From Isoetes taiwanensis (Eukaryota; Streptophyta; Lycopodiopsida; Isoetales; Isoetaceae), in NCBI GenBank assembly GCA_021234155.1, contig JAJEKV010000003.1, forward strand, positions 24,150,874 through 24,214,873: a stretch of DNA of 64,000 nt. Direction: 5' to 3'. The notes under the pieces are model-generated. The model saw only the letters and a list, made by a program, of their open reading frames with translations, ran no database searches and had not been told where the DNA came from. The translations under genes were made by a program, and so were the position numbers. The first letter of the stretch is position 1. Each line of letters opens with the position of its first letter. Below are positions 43,991-55,852 of the stretch, piece by piece.

Positions 43991-44000
43991 TATAGTCTGC

Positions 44001-44217
44001 TATGGTTCTCGTCTTATATAGAAGAGAACTATTATTCTAGGGAAAGGAACGCCAGTTTTAGCGCCAGCTCTTGTTTACCCAAGCTTTCTTTGGCACAAGC
44101 CTGCTATAGCACAAGCTTTCTTTAGCCCTTTCTCCCATAAAAGCCTTTTATCTTCTTGCATTCCTCATCAGTGTTTCCTCTGAGCTGAATCTTGTTGTTG
44201 TACGGAGTTTTTCTATG
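44001..44217. repeat. Direct repeat, partner of 48,041-48,252
   Basis: Begins CTATGGTTCTC, contains a TCTTATATAGAAGA hairpin, a GCCAGTTTTAGCGCCAG block and two CACAAGC(C)TGC-TATAGCACAAGCTT units, and ends GAATCTTGTTGTTGT. Either a duplicated LINE 5' leader or a degraded terminal repeat. Confidence 0.85.
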
Positions 44218-45998
44218 TCAGCCATTCTCATTAACTCGATTTCTCCTTCTTCTCATCGAGAAAGCACTAGCAACAGGATTCGGCAGCAGGATTCGGCAGC
44301 CATGCATGGTTTCCCCGACAGCATCGGTTGCACTAGGTTTCTTTATACAACATCGATCCGATAGGCCCTTCAGGGGCTAGCACTAAATCTGTCGTCAACA
44401 CAGATCCAATAGATTTCTGCACCAAGGGAGTTTTTGTGTTAATCCAGATTAATCCAGGCTCAATCCGGTCCCAGTTTTGCCATCCTGCAAGCATCAACAA
44501 TTCGGCCTTTTGCTTCATCGTACCTGCATCAACAATTTTTCGGCCCAAGCAATTTTTTGGCCCAAGCAGCCCGCCAGCTCTAGAGCTTTGTTCTCAGCCC
44601 AGCAACCCCGCGCTTCATCAACGGCCCCTTTACCAGGTAAAGTACAGCCTGGCCCTTTGCCTTTGCTCTGCCTCCTTTGCCTTGGCTCTGTCCTCCTTTG
44701 CCTGCAGCAGAAGGTTCATTTTACAGACTGATGAATCGCCCAACTAGTCTGCTTCTCCCTCTGCCTAGTATCTAGTGTGCTTTTGAGGGTTTTGCTGGCC
44801 CCGAATTTGATTGCATGCTATATAACCACCAGCAGCGCACCACTAGTCTACCTTGATCTATTGTCCTCTATTGCTCCTTCCGGATTCCTATGGCTAAGAA
44901 AGCGAAAGACATGGCCAGAAAGGCAAAGACCTCACTAGCACACTCACCGAATCCGATCACGCATCTTAACCCTGTTTTCAACCCAGTAGATGCCTTTCCA
45001 ACAGTACAACCCCCTTTGAACCCTTCACTGCTGCCTGAGAGCTCGGACTCCCCAACCCCGGAGACCTTAACAACCCAACTTGAGGATATCACCTCTCAAC
45101 TCACTGTAACAGATACATCCATGGTACTGCCTTTGGACAGTTGGATTCAGGTGTTGGGAATGTTCAAAATCTTGTTCAGGCAATCAATCCTATCTGATAA
45201 TTCTTTTTCTGCACCGGCGAACCCTCCACACATATTGGGCGCAGATGAGATGGTCCAGACTGAGGCGGCAGTGGAGCAGCATTCATGTGTGGATAGGGAT
45301 GCCCCCCTACCTAAGGTAGCTCAAGACCATATGCAAGGGCCTGCATCAGGTGACACAGCTAATGCACATCAGCCTGAATTTCAGCCTGGGCAGGATCGTC
45401 ACCTGAACTTACGCCTCATGGGAGTTCCCGAAACGTCTTCGGGGTCGGATATGGATGTAGCGGCTCACTTCTTTACTGACACCATGCACATTATGAGTCC
45501 AGGCACCTTCACAGCGCAGAGAGTGGGTGCCCATCGGCCAGATCGACCTCGCCATCTATTGGTCCATTTCTCGGCACCACAAGATAGGTATTACATTTTG
45601 CAGCATGGTAGTCACCTCAAGGGAACGCACTTTTCGGTTCAAGAGGACCTATCTCCAGTCCAGTTATCTCGGCGACGAGACGAGCTTTGCAAAGTTCACG
45701 AGGCCAGGCTCCAGAAGAAATGGACGGTATATCGGGGAGGCTCGGCAATTATTCTTGACCAGTGGCCTGCAAACCCTTGATTGGGATATTCTTAGTTTCT
45801 TAGCGTGAACAACCTTGATTTGGTTTGGGCGTTTGCCCATAGTATGTATATTGTGTAGTGATGGATCTTGCCCTCTTTTGTTCTGTGCTGGGGCTCAGCC
45901 CCCTTTTTTTTTGCTTGGTTTATTTTGGACTTCGGTCCCCTGCTCTGTCGTCACATGTCCAATAGGACGCTGCCTAGTGGCGTGACGTTAAAATATTT
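44218..45998 (+). mobile_element. L1-like LINE with ORF1 only (HAL1-like layout)
   Basis: A GC-richer leader (44,218-44,889) precedes one intact ORF1. About 220 bp after the stop the element ends GCGTGACGTTAAAATATTTA, then TCTTTATC tail units near 45,998. There is no endonuclease or reverse transcriptase between ORF1 and the tail, so mobility would need ORF2 from elsewhere. The leader may start with the repeat at 44,001. Confidence 0.75.
44890..45780 (+). CDS. LINE-1 ORF1p-like RNA-binding protein (Transposase_22 type), intact
   Basis: 296 codons without a stop, ATG at 44,890 following a CCT pyrimidine context. The N-terminus is Lys-rich (MAKKAKDMARKAKTSLAHSP). Residues 30-165 are Pro/Ser-rich with weak similarity to anything. 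Residues 171-230 read HLNLRLMGVPETSSGSDMDV ... RPRHLLVHFSAP, matching the RRM-like core of L1 ORF1 (NLRIIGVPE; PRHIIVKF). Residues 244-290 (KGTHFSVQEDLSPVQLSRRR ... GGSAII) match its C-terminal domain (FSAETLQARR). ORF1p packages LINE RNA as a trimeric chaperone. No long coiled coil and no zinc knuckle is seen. Many plant L1 ORF1 proteins instead carry an RRM plus zinc knuckle. It is the longest intact frame of mobile origin here. Confidence 0.82.
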   Translation: MAKKAKDMARKAKTSLAHSPNPITHLNPVFNPVDAFPTVQPPLNPSLLPESSDSPTPETLTTQLEDITSQLTVTDTSMVLPLDSWIQVLGMFKILFRQSILSDNSFSAPANPPHILGADEMVQTEAAVEQHSCVDRDAPLPKVAQDHMQGPASGDTANAHQPEFQPGQDRHLNLRLMGVPETSSGSDMDVAAHFFTDTMHIMSPGTFTAQRVGAHRPDRPRHLLVHFSAPQDRYYILQHGSHLKGTHFSVQEDLSPVQLSRRRDELCKVHEARLQKKWTVYRGGSAIILDQWPANP

Positions 45999-48040
45999 AT
46001 CTTTATCTATGCTCTGTGCATTCCTTCTCATCATGCTCCCATGAGGGATTTTTTATTTCTTTACCCAAGTGGAAAAGAGTTTGTTTGGTGTTCGGGCATG
46101 ATGTTCACACGGTATTCCCCTTTTCAGCCTGCATTTTGAATTTCCAAACCTTGTTCCATCGTTTTACATTTGTACATGTTGTAATGGTTCCTATTTTCGA
46201 TTGTCTTACATTCTTATATGTTTTGTGCACTCCATTTTTTCATGGATTCCTCATCTTATCATTAACTCCATCCTCGCTGACTCTGTTGCATAGTCTACCT
46301 ACTTTCTCAGTCACCTCCTCTCTACCTTGCCTTTTGGCAGTCTTTTTGTTCCTTCTCGCAAGTGCTACATTAGAATCAATTTGGCTATCGTTTGCCCTGG
46401 CTTGATCATCAAGTTGTTCTCTGAACTCTGCTTCGTTTGAAAATGTCATATTTTAAGTCCTTGGATTCATTATTTCAATCTCCATCTTTCTCTCACCATA
46501 ATGAGTTCTTTGGTCCAGTCCCCTAGATTATTCTTAAGTCTCGGTGTCCCTATCGTTTTGTTCTAGATTATGTTGTTTCTACGTTTGAAAGTTCACTTGG
46601 ATCTATTATGCATGTGGGTATACGTTCATGAATTTTAGTCCTTGATATTTGTTGTTGTTGCTCTATTTGTTATTTTACTCCATATGTGGTCATATGTTCT
46701 CAGTGGTTCTCATGAATGCCCTTATGACGGCCTATGCTCGCTCTTTGTCATAGATTCTTAGTGTCTCGTTTGTGCCTTTGAGGGCCTTTGGCTATTTGCA
46801 TTTTGTGTCCTTGGCTACTTTGTCTCGTTTTGCTATGTTCCTCTATTCTCGATCCCTTTTTCTATCCATTTCATTTTGATCTCCTATTTGTCTTTTTCCA
46901 CCCTATGTTTGTTCCTTTCCTTTTTTTCCATTTTATCCCTTATGGAGATATCTTTGCTCGCTATTGTCTTGACTTCCTCCTTTGTCTACCTCTTGACTCG
47001 ACGTAATTCTTCTTGCCTTGTTGGTCCAGTCATCATGCCTTTTCTATGTTGACCCCTTACGAACTGGAAGAAATGTTTGGTATACGTCTATCCTGCATGA
47101 TGTTCACACGACATTCCCCTTTTTGGCCTGCATTTTAAATTTCAAAACGTGGTTGCATCATCGGGCATTCGTGCATGTTGTAGTGGAGCCTGTCGTAAGT
47201 TGCCTTGCTTTCTTACATGGTCTTTGTTCTTGTTTCAGGTTGCACTCAGTTATCTTCATCCATTCCTCATCTTGGCATTTACCCCATCCTAGCTGAGTCT
47301 GTGGCATCGTCTACCAGTGTTCTCAATTGCATAATTGTTTTGTCACCTTATGAAACTTTTTTGTTTTTATATCTCGGGGTCCCTATCGTCTTGTTCCTGT
47401 GGGTTATGTTGTTTCTACTTTTGAAAGTTTGCTTGGACTGGTTATGCGTGTATGTCCTTGTTTGTCATATTGTTTTTTCGTTAAAGTATTGACTGTAGTT
47501 TGTTGCTGATACGTTGATTCTTCAATTTTGGTTCCAGGTGCTCTTTTTAGCTTGTTAACTATGTTAGATCTTCATGTCTTCTCTTTTTATGCATTCCATG
47601 GTGCATGGTTTTGATCTTTCTTCTTTATTATTATGGGGTTTGCATTGTCTTCATGAAAGTTCGCTTGAGTCTGTTATGCATGAATGATATAGGTTAGATA
47701 TTTTTATTCTTACTTTCATAGCGTCTTGTCATTAGGTATTCAGTGTAGTTTGTTGGTACATTGGTTCTAGAGTTTTTGTGCTTTGGTGGTGGCCATAGTT
47801 GTTGTTTGTGTTCGATTTTTGTGCCTTCTTTGCCTTATGCAGTCCAGTTGTCCCGGGATTTCTTGGGCCCCTTCCTCTCTATTTGCATTGGCATCCTGCC
47901 TCGTCTCATGATTGTTACATTTTTCCTAGCATCGAGTTGCGCCTTACAGTCCCTCGTGGTCTCAATCTATGATGGGGTCGAGGGAGGTTCCTCTTTGTAT
48001 CAGATGATGATAGTTGTGCACAAGGACCTTTCCCTAGAAT
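45999..48040. repeat. Pyrimidine-rich degenerate tandem repeats, no gene
   Basis: At least two, probably three, diverged units. GATGTTCACACGGTATTCCC is at about 46,097 and a variant at about 47,099. TCTCGGTGTCCCTATCGT is at about 46,538 and 47,372. CTTTGAAAGTTCACTTGGA-like blocks are at 46,586, 47,420 and 47,655. T-rich on the plus strand throughout. The many short ORFs here are low-complexity Phe/Leu products. Confidence 0.7.
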
Positions 48041-48252
48041 GCTATGGTTCTCTTCTTATATAGAAGAGAACCATTATTCTAGGGAAAGGGATGCCAGTTT
48101 TAGCGCCAGCCTGCTATAGCATAAGCTTCCTTTGGCACAAGCCTGCTATAGCACAAGCTTTCTTTAGCCCTCTTTCCCATAAAGCCTTGTGTCTTCCTGC
48201 ATTCCTCATCGGCGTTTCCTCTGAGCTGAATCTTGTTGTTGTATGGAGTTTC
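48041..48252. repeat. Direct repeat, partner of 44,001-44,217
   Basis: Same block with a cleaner hairpin (ATGGTTCTCTTC / GAAGAGAACCAT). Same orientation, about 4.04 kb downstream. Sequence after it differs from that after 44,217. Confidence 0.85.
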
Positions 48253-48396
48253 CCCTTCCCACCTCTTACTTTGCTATATGGGTTTTACTTTTCGTTCAAT
48301 ATTGGCCGATGGGCTTCTGCATTTTTTCCAGCGTAGCACGTGGTGCTTTTGAAGGGCACCAAGGGGAAGCCCACATGAGTTGAGACTATATTTTTT
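48253..48396. other. No gene seen
   Basis: Continuation of the repeat-derived leader. Confidence 0.4.
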
Positions 48397-48806
48397 CTAT
48401 CTCGGGATGGCCCCATGGCTTTCGAGGATCCTCATGGATCATCTCTTCAAATTTCAATATTATGCTCTTATATTTCTAGTCCAACTTTATAGCTTGCTGA
48501 CTCTTGGCCCCTGGATGGCTCCTAACATAATTTACAGTCACATATGGTTAGGTCTTGCAGTTTGGAGCTCATTGATGTGCATGGAGCTGCTTTTTATACG
48601 CCTATATTTTCCTATCTCGGCGTAGTGCTGTGGTTTTCGAGGATCCTCATGGATCGTCTTTTCCATTTTGCTATTGTGCTCATGTATTTCTAGTCCAACT
48701 TTGTAGCTTGTAGACTCTTGGCCCATAGATGGCTCCTAACACAGTTGACAATCACATGTTGTTTGGTCTTCCAGTTTGGAGATCTCTGATGTGCATAAGG
48801 TTGCTT
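48397..48806. repeat. Two-unit tandem repeat, about 210 bp each
   Basis: Units at about 48,397 and 48,612 share TTTTCGAGGATCCTCATGGA-type sequence, TATTTCTAGTCCAACTTT and GACTCTTGGCCC. They end near CAGTTTGGAG. Confidence 0.88.
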
Positions 48807-50260
48807 TTGATACGAGCGGCCAAGGGGGACACATGGAGCAGTATCTTAGCGGGACAGATTTGAGTCACTGTTTGGATGGGTGGCGTGACCTGACTATTGC
48901 AGTTGTTGCAATTTGGGAGCATTATAGTATAGCGACTTTCTGAATGTTCTATGTGGGGGTTTGAACTCATTGTACACAATTATCTTATATATCGAGTGGT
49001 CTAACCCGAGTTGTATTTGTTGTTTTACTCATTTGGGGTTTATCATTTTGTTCCCCTCTTCATTCATTTTGGGGTTCATCAGTTTGTTCCCGTATGGGTC
49101 ATTGTACTCATTTTTTCATTCAACTCAATGGAACACCACTTCACTTGATATTTGTGCATAAGGACCTAGATATAGTCTACATGCATTCTTCTAGATAATT
49201 CAAACAATATGAAAGCCTATGCAAGCAAAGAGATTATATAAGAAAAACGTGTTTAAGATTCAAGGTCTACAATCTTTTAGTATATCCGTGTTCTTAAAAC
49301 CAAAGTTGTATGGGTATGCTAGACACCAAAGGTTAGGATGGGGGAGCAATTCACTTCAACGCAATGGAATAAATGAGGTTGACACTTCTTCAATATTGGA
49401 ACTCAAAATAATATTCTTTTTGAGCAAAGTTGATTTTGGCACTAGGAACTATAAAACTCATCAAGCCAAAGAATGCATATAGTAGGTGCCAAAAGCGGGA
49501 TATATTTTCGCCAAATGTGCAAAATCGAGAAAATGAAAAATCAGAAAAATGACCGAAAAGAATGGCTTTGTCAAAATGAACTCATTTGTTGTAAGCATGA
49601 TTCATCATCGTTAATGAAGAAAAGTACTTGGATTTCACAAAATGAAACATTGCTGGAGCTACAAGAGCATTATCAAAACGAATAACTGAGTTAGAAATCA
49701 TTTGGTTATCAAAGGTTTAAAAAAAAAAAAAAAAAAAAACAAAGAGCTTTTAATGGCATGTTATATAATACATAAGACTCAACATCTAATCGATTGCTTG
49801 GTTCTCTTCACATGAGTAAGAGCATCTTCAAGATTGTAGACACCAGCTTAGTTGAACTCCCATGTGTAACATCTCTACATGGGAAGTATACCCCATGTCA
49901 CATCTGGTTAAAAATATTGCCTGAGACTCATGCAATAGCCAATTCACTACTCCTATGGGACACGCGAACATGTGGAATTTGTGATTTAACCCCTTTGCGT
50001 GAAATGTTTCTTCCTATCTATCGGTCTCTATTGGAAAGCATTAATATCCTTCCTTTAGGTATCATAAAAGACATCCATCATTCAATCTGTAGGTTGGTTT
50101 GCTGTTTCGCCATTTATAAAGGAATATTCTTATTCTTTTTATCATCTCTAATGGTTTGGTTTTGAAGACTGCAATGCCAATCTTTAGCAAGTAGTTGATA
50201 TATTTTTCATGTGTTTTAGTTAACAACATTTCAAGGAAAAATGTTTGGTGCAAATGGAAC
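48807..50260. other. Junction region before duplication unit 2
   Basis: Holds a pyrimidine-rich end (about 49,020-49,160) and an A run of about 22 (49,718-49,739). A 123-codon plus-strand ORF at 49,794-50,165 has no recognised domain. In a tandem arrangement this should equal the sequence just left of window position 1. Confidence 0.5.
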
Positions 50261-50632
50261 TGGATGACAATGAAAAGATTCATTTGCTTAACCAAAGGCT
50301 ATAATACTTTGGGTAGATAAAAAGGTGTAGTCACATGGCTAATGGAGGAAACAAAGGATAAGAACCAATAAAAATCATAAAATTGCATTCCATGCATTCA
50401 CTATTGCAACCTCACAATACATAGAAATAAAATTGTTCTTGAATCGAAGTGAATATGAGTTTCTTTTGGTATGTATTGTAAGTTGGTTTTGGGTTGTGTG
50501 CATTCATCTCAAATGCATTCCCAAGTACAAAGACGAATATAAGTTGTATTTATATTTTATCACTATATAATTAATGGTCTTGCATGTTTCCATTTCTAAA
50601 CAAGTCTTGCATGGTGTCGCATTCTACTAGTA

Positions 50633-51323
50633 TGATTCACAGCTTATGCCACGTTTCATTGAGGACTTCAACCTTGAATTGATAAGAACTAGCATGTAAA
50701 AATGCAGTCTCTATACCTGCTGATAGTTTAGAATACTCTTTGCTGCTATTATGGAGTCCTGGAGCACAGGGAGACTTTACTCGTTGGTGCCAATTGGGTG
50801 GTTTTATGGGGTTACTCTTTTCGATAGACAGAGGTTTGCAACACATCCTTTTCATCATAAAATGTAGTAGTGGTTAACATATTGACAGCTAAGCTTAGGG
50901 ACAAATAAGAAATTTGTCATTATGCACAACATAAGAGTTATCATAAAAGTCTCAACATTTTTGTAGCATCCAAATCACATGAGAAGAATGCAAATGTTTT
51001 CCACAACCCCACAAATAACCCCCAAATAGCAACCAGACTAGATTTTCATAGAATATGCTGTGCCATGAAAATGTAGAAAGTGAGACAGCTTTTGGCTTAA
51101 AATGGTCCACGTTTCTGTGATCCATATTTGTCTAAAACTCCATGGCAATCTCAAGTATTATTGAATCTCTGAACAAGCAGTAGCAGATGGGTCTTCTGCA
51201 TCATACACTTCCAAGAATCTTAACAATCGTATCAACGTTTCTTTCCAATAAGTCACTTATCTAAACTAGATCAAGGACAAGAATCCCTTTCTAGGTTCCT
51301 TTCTTGAACTGCTACTTAAGGAG
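50633..51323. repeat. Unit 2 copy of 11,117-11,805 (intact target sites)
   Basis: Shows the uninterrupted Helitron target at its left edge (CTAGTA|TGATTC). At its right edge it continues with TTCTAGTAAAG where unit 1 switches to retroelement sequence. Confidence 0.9.
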
Positions 51324-52261
51324 TTCTAGTAAAGTTTTTTGTTGATCTTGAATCACATGTTGTAGATGTTCTCAAAGTGTGGCAGTTTGTGCTCTTAATA
51401 AGGCAACTTTATGTCAGGCATTAGAAGCCATAATCAAGAACCCTTTGTTAAGTTTCCTAGCATTCAACAGGTGATGCTGCTCTGCAGCATCCAAGAATTC
51501 TGCTAGTACAAGTTAGTGTTTATGTCGCACAACATTGAGGACTTTAATCTTCAATTGAGAACAACTAGCATGCAAACAAAATCTAGAGGGCTACTCTTTT
51601 CTATAGGCAGAGGTTTGTAGTGCATCCCTATCAGACATCCCCTGCAACAAGCCTCTAATATACAATGTAGTAGTGGTTAACACGTTGATAGACGGGCTTA
51701 GGGGCAGAATCTCAAAGTTCTTGTTATGCATAACTAACCTGCCAGGACGTATTTGCCATTAAGTGTACCTTGTTTGCAAAAACTAATCTAATAAATGTGT
51801 ACTCATAGGAGCAGGGAACAAATTATACATTTTTGAAATAAAAGCATCAGTTACTGAGACAATTAGATGGATATTCCTTTATGTCATAGCTAGTGACTTG
51901 ATATTGTCAAAGTGTCAGGCAGTTTGCGCTCTTACATTCAATAAGCCATATATGATCAGTGCAGCTCCCATTATTAAGTTTCTAAGCTACTTGCTATAAC
52001 ACACACTCCGCCTTTGATATAACATGCTTGGTTGCAGAGGCATTGTTAAATGGAGCAGGAAGTGTGGTTAGAAACTGCACTGAGATTTCTTTGTGCCTTA
52101 GCTGGTAACTTGATCTTCTCAAGTGTAAAGCAGTTTGTGCTCTTCACACATAAGATGCTAATCTCACTTAATTTCGGGCATTAGAAGCCATGATGAGTGC
52201 ATTTCTTGAGTGTTAAGTTTCTAACTACTTCTTATAACATGTAACCGACTCGCCTTTGACA
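51324..52261. repeat. Degenerate tandem repeats derived from the Dof 3' region
   Basis: Blocks recur in order: a GGCAGTTTGTGCTCTTA type (51,380; 51,920; 52,125), a GCATTAGAAGCCAT(A/G)AT type (51,418; 52,180), and a CGCCTTTGA(C/T)ATAA(C/T)ATGC type (52,005; 52,250). A weak copy of 50,640-50,950 sits at 51,510-51,720. Non-coding. Confidence 0.7.
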
Positions 52262-52945
52262 TAATATGCTTGGTTTGTAGCGGGGAGCATTTGTAAGTGT
52301 GGCAAGAAGGCTGTGATTTAGAGTCTAGATTTTGATGGTCCATAAGAATGCATTGCGCATAGGCATAGTGCTAGAAATATATCAAGTTTGCACATGTGAT
52401 GATTAGACTAGATCTTTCTATTATCTTCAATACCAACTTTCTGTATACTAGAAAAGGTATACTACATCTGATAACATAGACATCAAAAGATAAAAAACCA
52501 AGTAGTCAAAATAAAAGGAGATGACTGACATGAATTCTTACAAACAAAGGACATCAAGTGCAAAAAATCTTTATAAATTCTCCACGTATTTACAACCCAA
52601 ATGGGAGCTGTACAATCTCAATAACCATATAGAAATGGCAGTACAATTTCAATATGAATATACAAGTGGCTGAACATTCTCAAATGTTAAGTTCTCATTG
52701 GAAGCAACAAACTTGCCTTGAAAAAAAACTTCAAAAAAAAAAAAAAAAAAAAAAAACTTGCCTTTAGGTTTCCTAGATTGTGGAGGCTTTCGAGGTCCTA
52801 ACACCCTTAGTTTGCCCCCAACAGTCCACTCTCTCTTGCAACTTCTGCACGTATACCTGTGTTGGCCTTGCTTCTTATTGTTGAAGTAGTCGAAGCGTGT
52901 GTTATCACTGAAACACCTAGGGCAATCAAGATGGGGCATCTCTTG
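52262..52945 (-). pseudogene. Third Dof copy: 3' part only, with A-rich insertion
   Basis: The minus-strand frame (52,939-52,649) starts at the Met before the finger, keeps the complete CPRC...CRSC Dof motif and reads through the basic tail. An A-rich insertion (about 52,718-52,756) then adds a run of Phe codons between repeats of AACTTGCC. The acidic N-terminal half is missing; the copy ends at a deletion joining GGGGCATCTC to TTGTCATTTC. It continues 3' into the shared Dof downstream flank. Confidence 0.85.
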
Positions 52946-52956
52946 TCATTTCTTGT

Positions 52957-53118
52957 TAAAAGACACGTTGAGCTAGGCACAACATCAGGTTGAGAGGAGC
53001 ATATGTACGTGTATTTAATTGGTTACCATAAATGTGCATTATGCATGGATAGTGCCACCATAGATGTGTAGTTAAAAATGGGTAATGCCAATATATAGAA
53101 AGAAAAATACATTGCTCA
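52957..53118. repeat. Unit 2 copy of 17,658-17,819
   Basis: Starts AAAAGACACGTTGAGC. Ends at the foldback insertion. Confidence 0.9.
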
Positions 53119-53668
53119 CATTAGGATTTTTTTGAGATTAAAAAAGGGCCTTCAAAACATGCCAACTAAGCCAAATGAAGATAAATGAACTACCAATCAG
53201 GAATCAGAGCCTGACGGGTCTAGTCAGCAAAAATGTTATAACTAACTCACTGGATCACGTTTTCTAGCATAACTATTGATAGAAAAGTCCAAATGAGCTC
53301 TCGTTTAGTGCAATAGATAGATCTCGTTGAGATCTTTCCAATCTTAGGTGCTTTGCGCATATTTTAACCACTTATGATTGTCAAAACTCCAAAAAATATG
53401 ATTTTTACCATTTTTTACTATCCTACGAGGCTAAAAAATATACAAACCACCCAAGATTGGAAAGATCTCAATGAGATCTATCTATTGCACCAAACAAGAG
53501 CTCATTTGGACTTTTCTATCAACACTTATGCTAGAAAATGTGATCCAGTGAGTTAGTTATAACTGTTTTGTTGACTGGATTACCAGTTCTATTTTCTGAT
53601 TGGTAGTTCATATAGCTTACTCAGCAGTTCTTAGAAGGCCCTTTTATGATCTTAAAAAATCCCTAATG
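53119..53668. mobile_element. 550-bp foldback (long-inverted-repeat) MITE
   Basis: The empty site at 17,819/17,820 gives exact borders. The element runs CATTAGG...CCTAATG and nearly all of it is one inverted repeat, with arms of about 250 bp around a short centre near 53,390. Matching blocks include GGAAAGATCTCAAT(G)AGATC, AGAAAAGTCCAAATGAGCTC and CACTGGATCAC in both orientations. It has no ORF of its own and no target duplication; it sits between A and T of the palindromic target TCATGA. Confidence 0.9.
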
Positions 53669-55852
53669 TGATCATTTTTGCAATATCATATTGCAACAAT
53701 GAGCATTTCATCTAAGCATACAATGCCATATTTGTTCAACATAACGTCTTCAACGTATTAAAATAAATATACAATCACAAATGGATGGAAAGAACATAAA
53801 TAACTCACTTTGCAGTACTTTATCAAGTTGGCAACCATGATGTCAGCATTTAGACAGAAGTATAACAATCAAGATGAACAAGAAGCACATGCATGCACTT
53901 TACAAAAGCAATGCCAATTCAGTATGTGATGCTCGTGTTGACGGCCCATGTAGCTATATCAAAGCAAAAAGTTGAGGCCTAATTTCAGAAAAATAATTGT
54001 CGAACTGGTTCAGAGAGTTTCAAAAAATTAAGCAAACTTCCTTCTTAGCAACTGTACTTTGATAACCATTGCCTGCAAATCCTAAACCCAAAAAAGCTCT
54101 ATTGCCAGGCATAGGACCAATATAAAGAGAGACAATCAAGGATTACATAATTGCATGGAGGCATTAAATGAAAGCGCCGGTAGTGGTTTAAGAATTTCAA
54201 TTAACATTTTGCGACAACTGGATAATTTGAGATTACCATGTACTATTGGGAATAGATTTTCAGAACTTCAAATCTGCCTATTGAACTCCAAGATCAACGA
54301 ACTGCAAATGGCTTTAATACAAGGATCTGCAAATAGACCATATGATAGAGTGAGACTTCTATAAAGACAAAAACAAAATATATATTTTTTCTGGTCGCTC
54401 AAGAGAAAACAAGTTTTCCTCCATCCACATTCAAAGTATTTGTGTGTGAGCAGCTTTAGAACGTAATTTGTTTGTGAATGCAAACAATGGGTTGAATATC
54501 AAAAGATCACACCAAATATTAAGCAGTTCCTCCTCACGAACATCAGGGTTAACCAAGCTGCATTCTCGAACCTAGTTGGCAGGAATGTTACCAATTAAAA
54601 GGGGATGCCCTTTGCCAGTTTCTTTTGTGCATAACCTAGGTACAAGTTATGTCTACTGGCAGATTCCCTTTTATTGCATTCTTGGAATCCCATCAGAATG
54701 GTCGGTACCAAGAGGGTATAAAATGTGCAAACAACTAAAGCGAGAGTTACACTTTATCATATTATGGATTCTAAAAAAAAGGATGCAATATGTGGCTCAT
54801 AAAAAGAGCATGCAATGCTATCAACCTTATCATCACACCACAAATTTAAGGACTTTATGGTTTGGGGGATAAGGATTTAGATTTTTAGGATTTGTGTGTA
54901 ATTTATCGAGACAATTACAAGGGTTGACTTGCCAAGTTTTAGTTCTTCCCGAAGTTATATTTGGCTTGCCTCATCTTCCTAAATTGTAAACTCTTCACAG
55001 ACACTCCATTTACAGGACAGACTACATGTACAACCTACGAAGTCCATTACAATAACCATTCCACATGTCCACAAATGCTCGGCACTGTCGGGCACACGTT
55101 TCTAGTGTTATCTATCAAGTTATGGATCTTCTATGATGATGGTTGGTCATTTTTTGCACCTCTTGTGTATGAGGAAAGGTAGAGCTCTAAAAGCGATTGT
55201 AGATGGTGCTTCTAGCTTGGTCCCAAAAATTCCCAATTATATGCGACCCGTGCATAGGACCCTGGACGATTGTGGATAGCGGGATTTGACCCTGGCTGGT
55301 TGTGGGTAGCGGGATTTGTCGGGGATGTACAAGTGAGGACTTGTCTGGTGACAACTGGACCCATGGTGTGGAGAGACTACTAGGGGGAACTTAGCGTGCT
55401 AGGCTCAATAGTCTATCTCCTAGGTGATGCGTTGCAAACTTGACATCCATTTCCTCAGCCTTTGAATACGGTCAGCATACACCCAATGCCAATTGCCTTG
55501 ACTTGGCCACCTTTGGTCCAGTATGAACCTTGGTCTTGAGTGTCAAACATTAAGAAGTTCTCTACGTCCCATTTGGTGTGGAGATCCAGCCTCCTTGTTG
55601 TGCAAATTCACATCTTTAAATGATTGGTACTGGTCTAACTGGAGATTGCCCATCCAATTAACCATTAGAACATAGATGTGTTTCCTTTGTATTGCTTGGT
55701 GTGCCCATCCCGTTTTTCTTGTGGTTCGTCATACCACATACTTGTATGTATTTCGTCATACCACATGACAACATCCGATCTGTTTGTAAATGTCTTAACC
55801 ACAAGACCAACTTTTTAAAGCATGCAACGTGGCTCATTTGCAGTAGCATAAA
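53669..55852. repeat. Unit 2 copy of 17,820-19,962, no gene recognised
   Basis: Collinear with unit 1, with small indels such as the GAAAAAGAGCATGC insertion region near 54,800. The 69-codon ORF at 54,155-54,364 differs from its unit 1 partner by one residue. Confidence 0.75.

Larger units (their letters stand above)
1..50260. repeat. Segmental duplication, unit 1
   Basis: First unit of a direct duplication. Base 1 aligns with 50,261 and base 372 with 50,632 with no length change. Collinearity resumes at 11,117-11,805 (50,633-51,323) and 17,658-34,593 (52,957-64,000). Unit 1 is longer because it holds Helitrons, a retroelement, a CACTA-linked insert and other cargo that unit 2 lacks. Its left edge lies before the window. 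That the units are tandem is inferred from order and orientation. Confidence 0.88.

Noticed and set aside
46000-48100. Many Phe/Leu-rich ORFs resembling membrane proteins
   Set aside because: Caused by strong T-richness of degenerate repeats; no conserved start, no helix pattern shared between units.
44001-48252. LTR retrotransposon bounded by the 210-bp direct repeats
   Set aside because: No gag, protease, RT or integrase between them; the only ORF is a LINE ORF1 in its own element.
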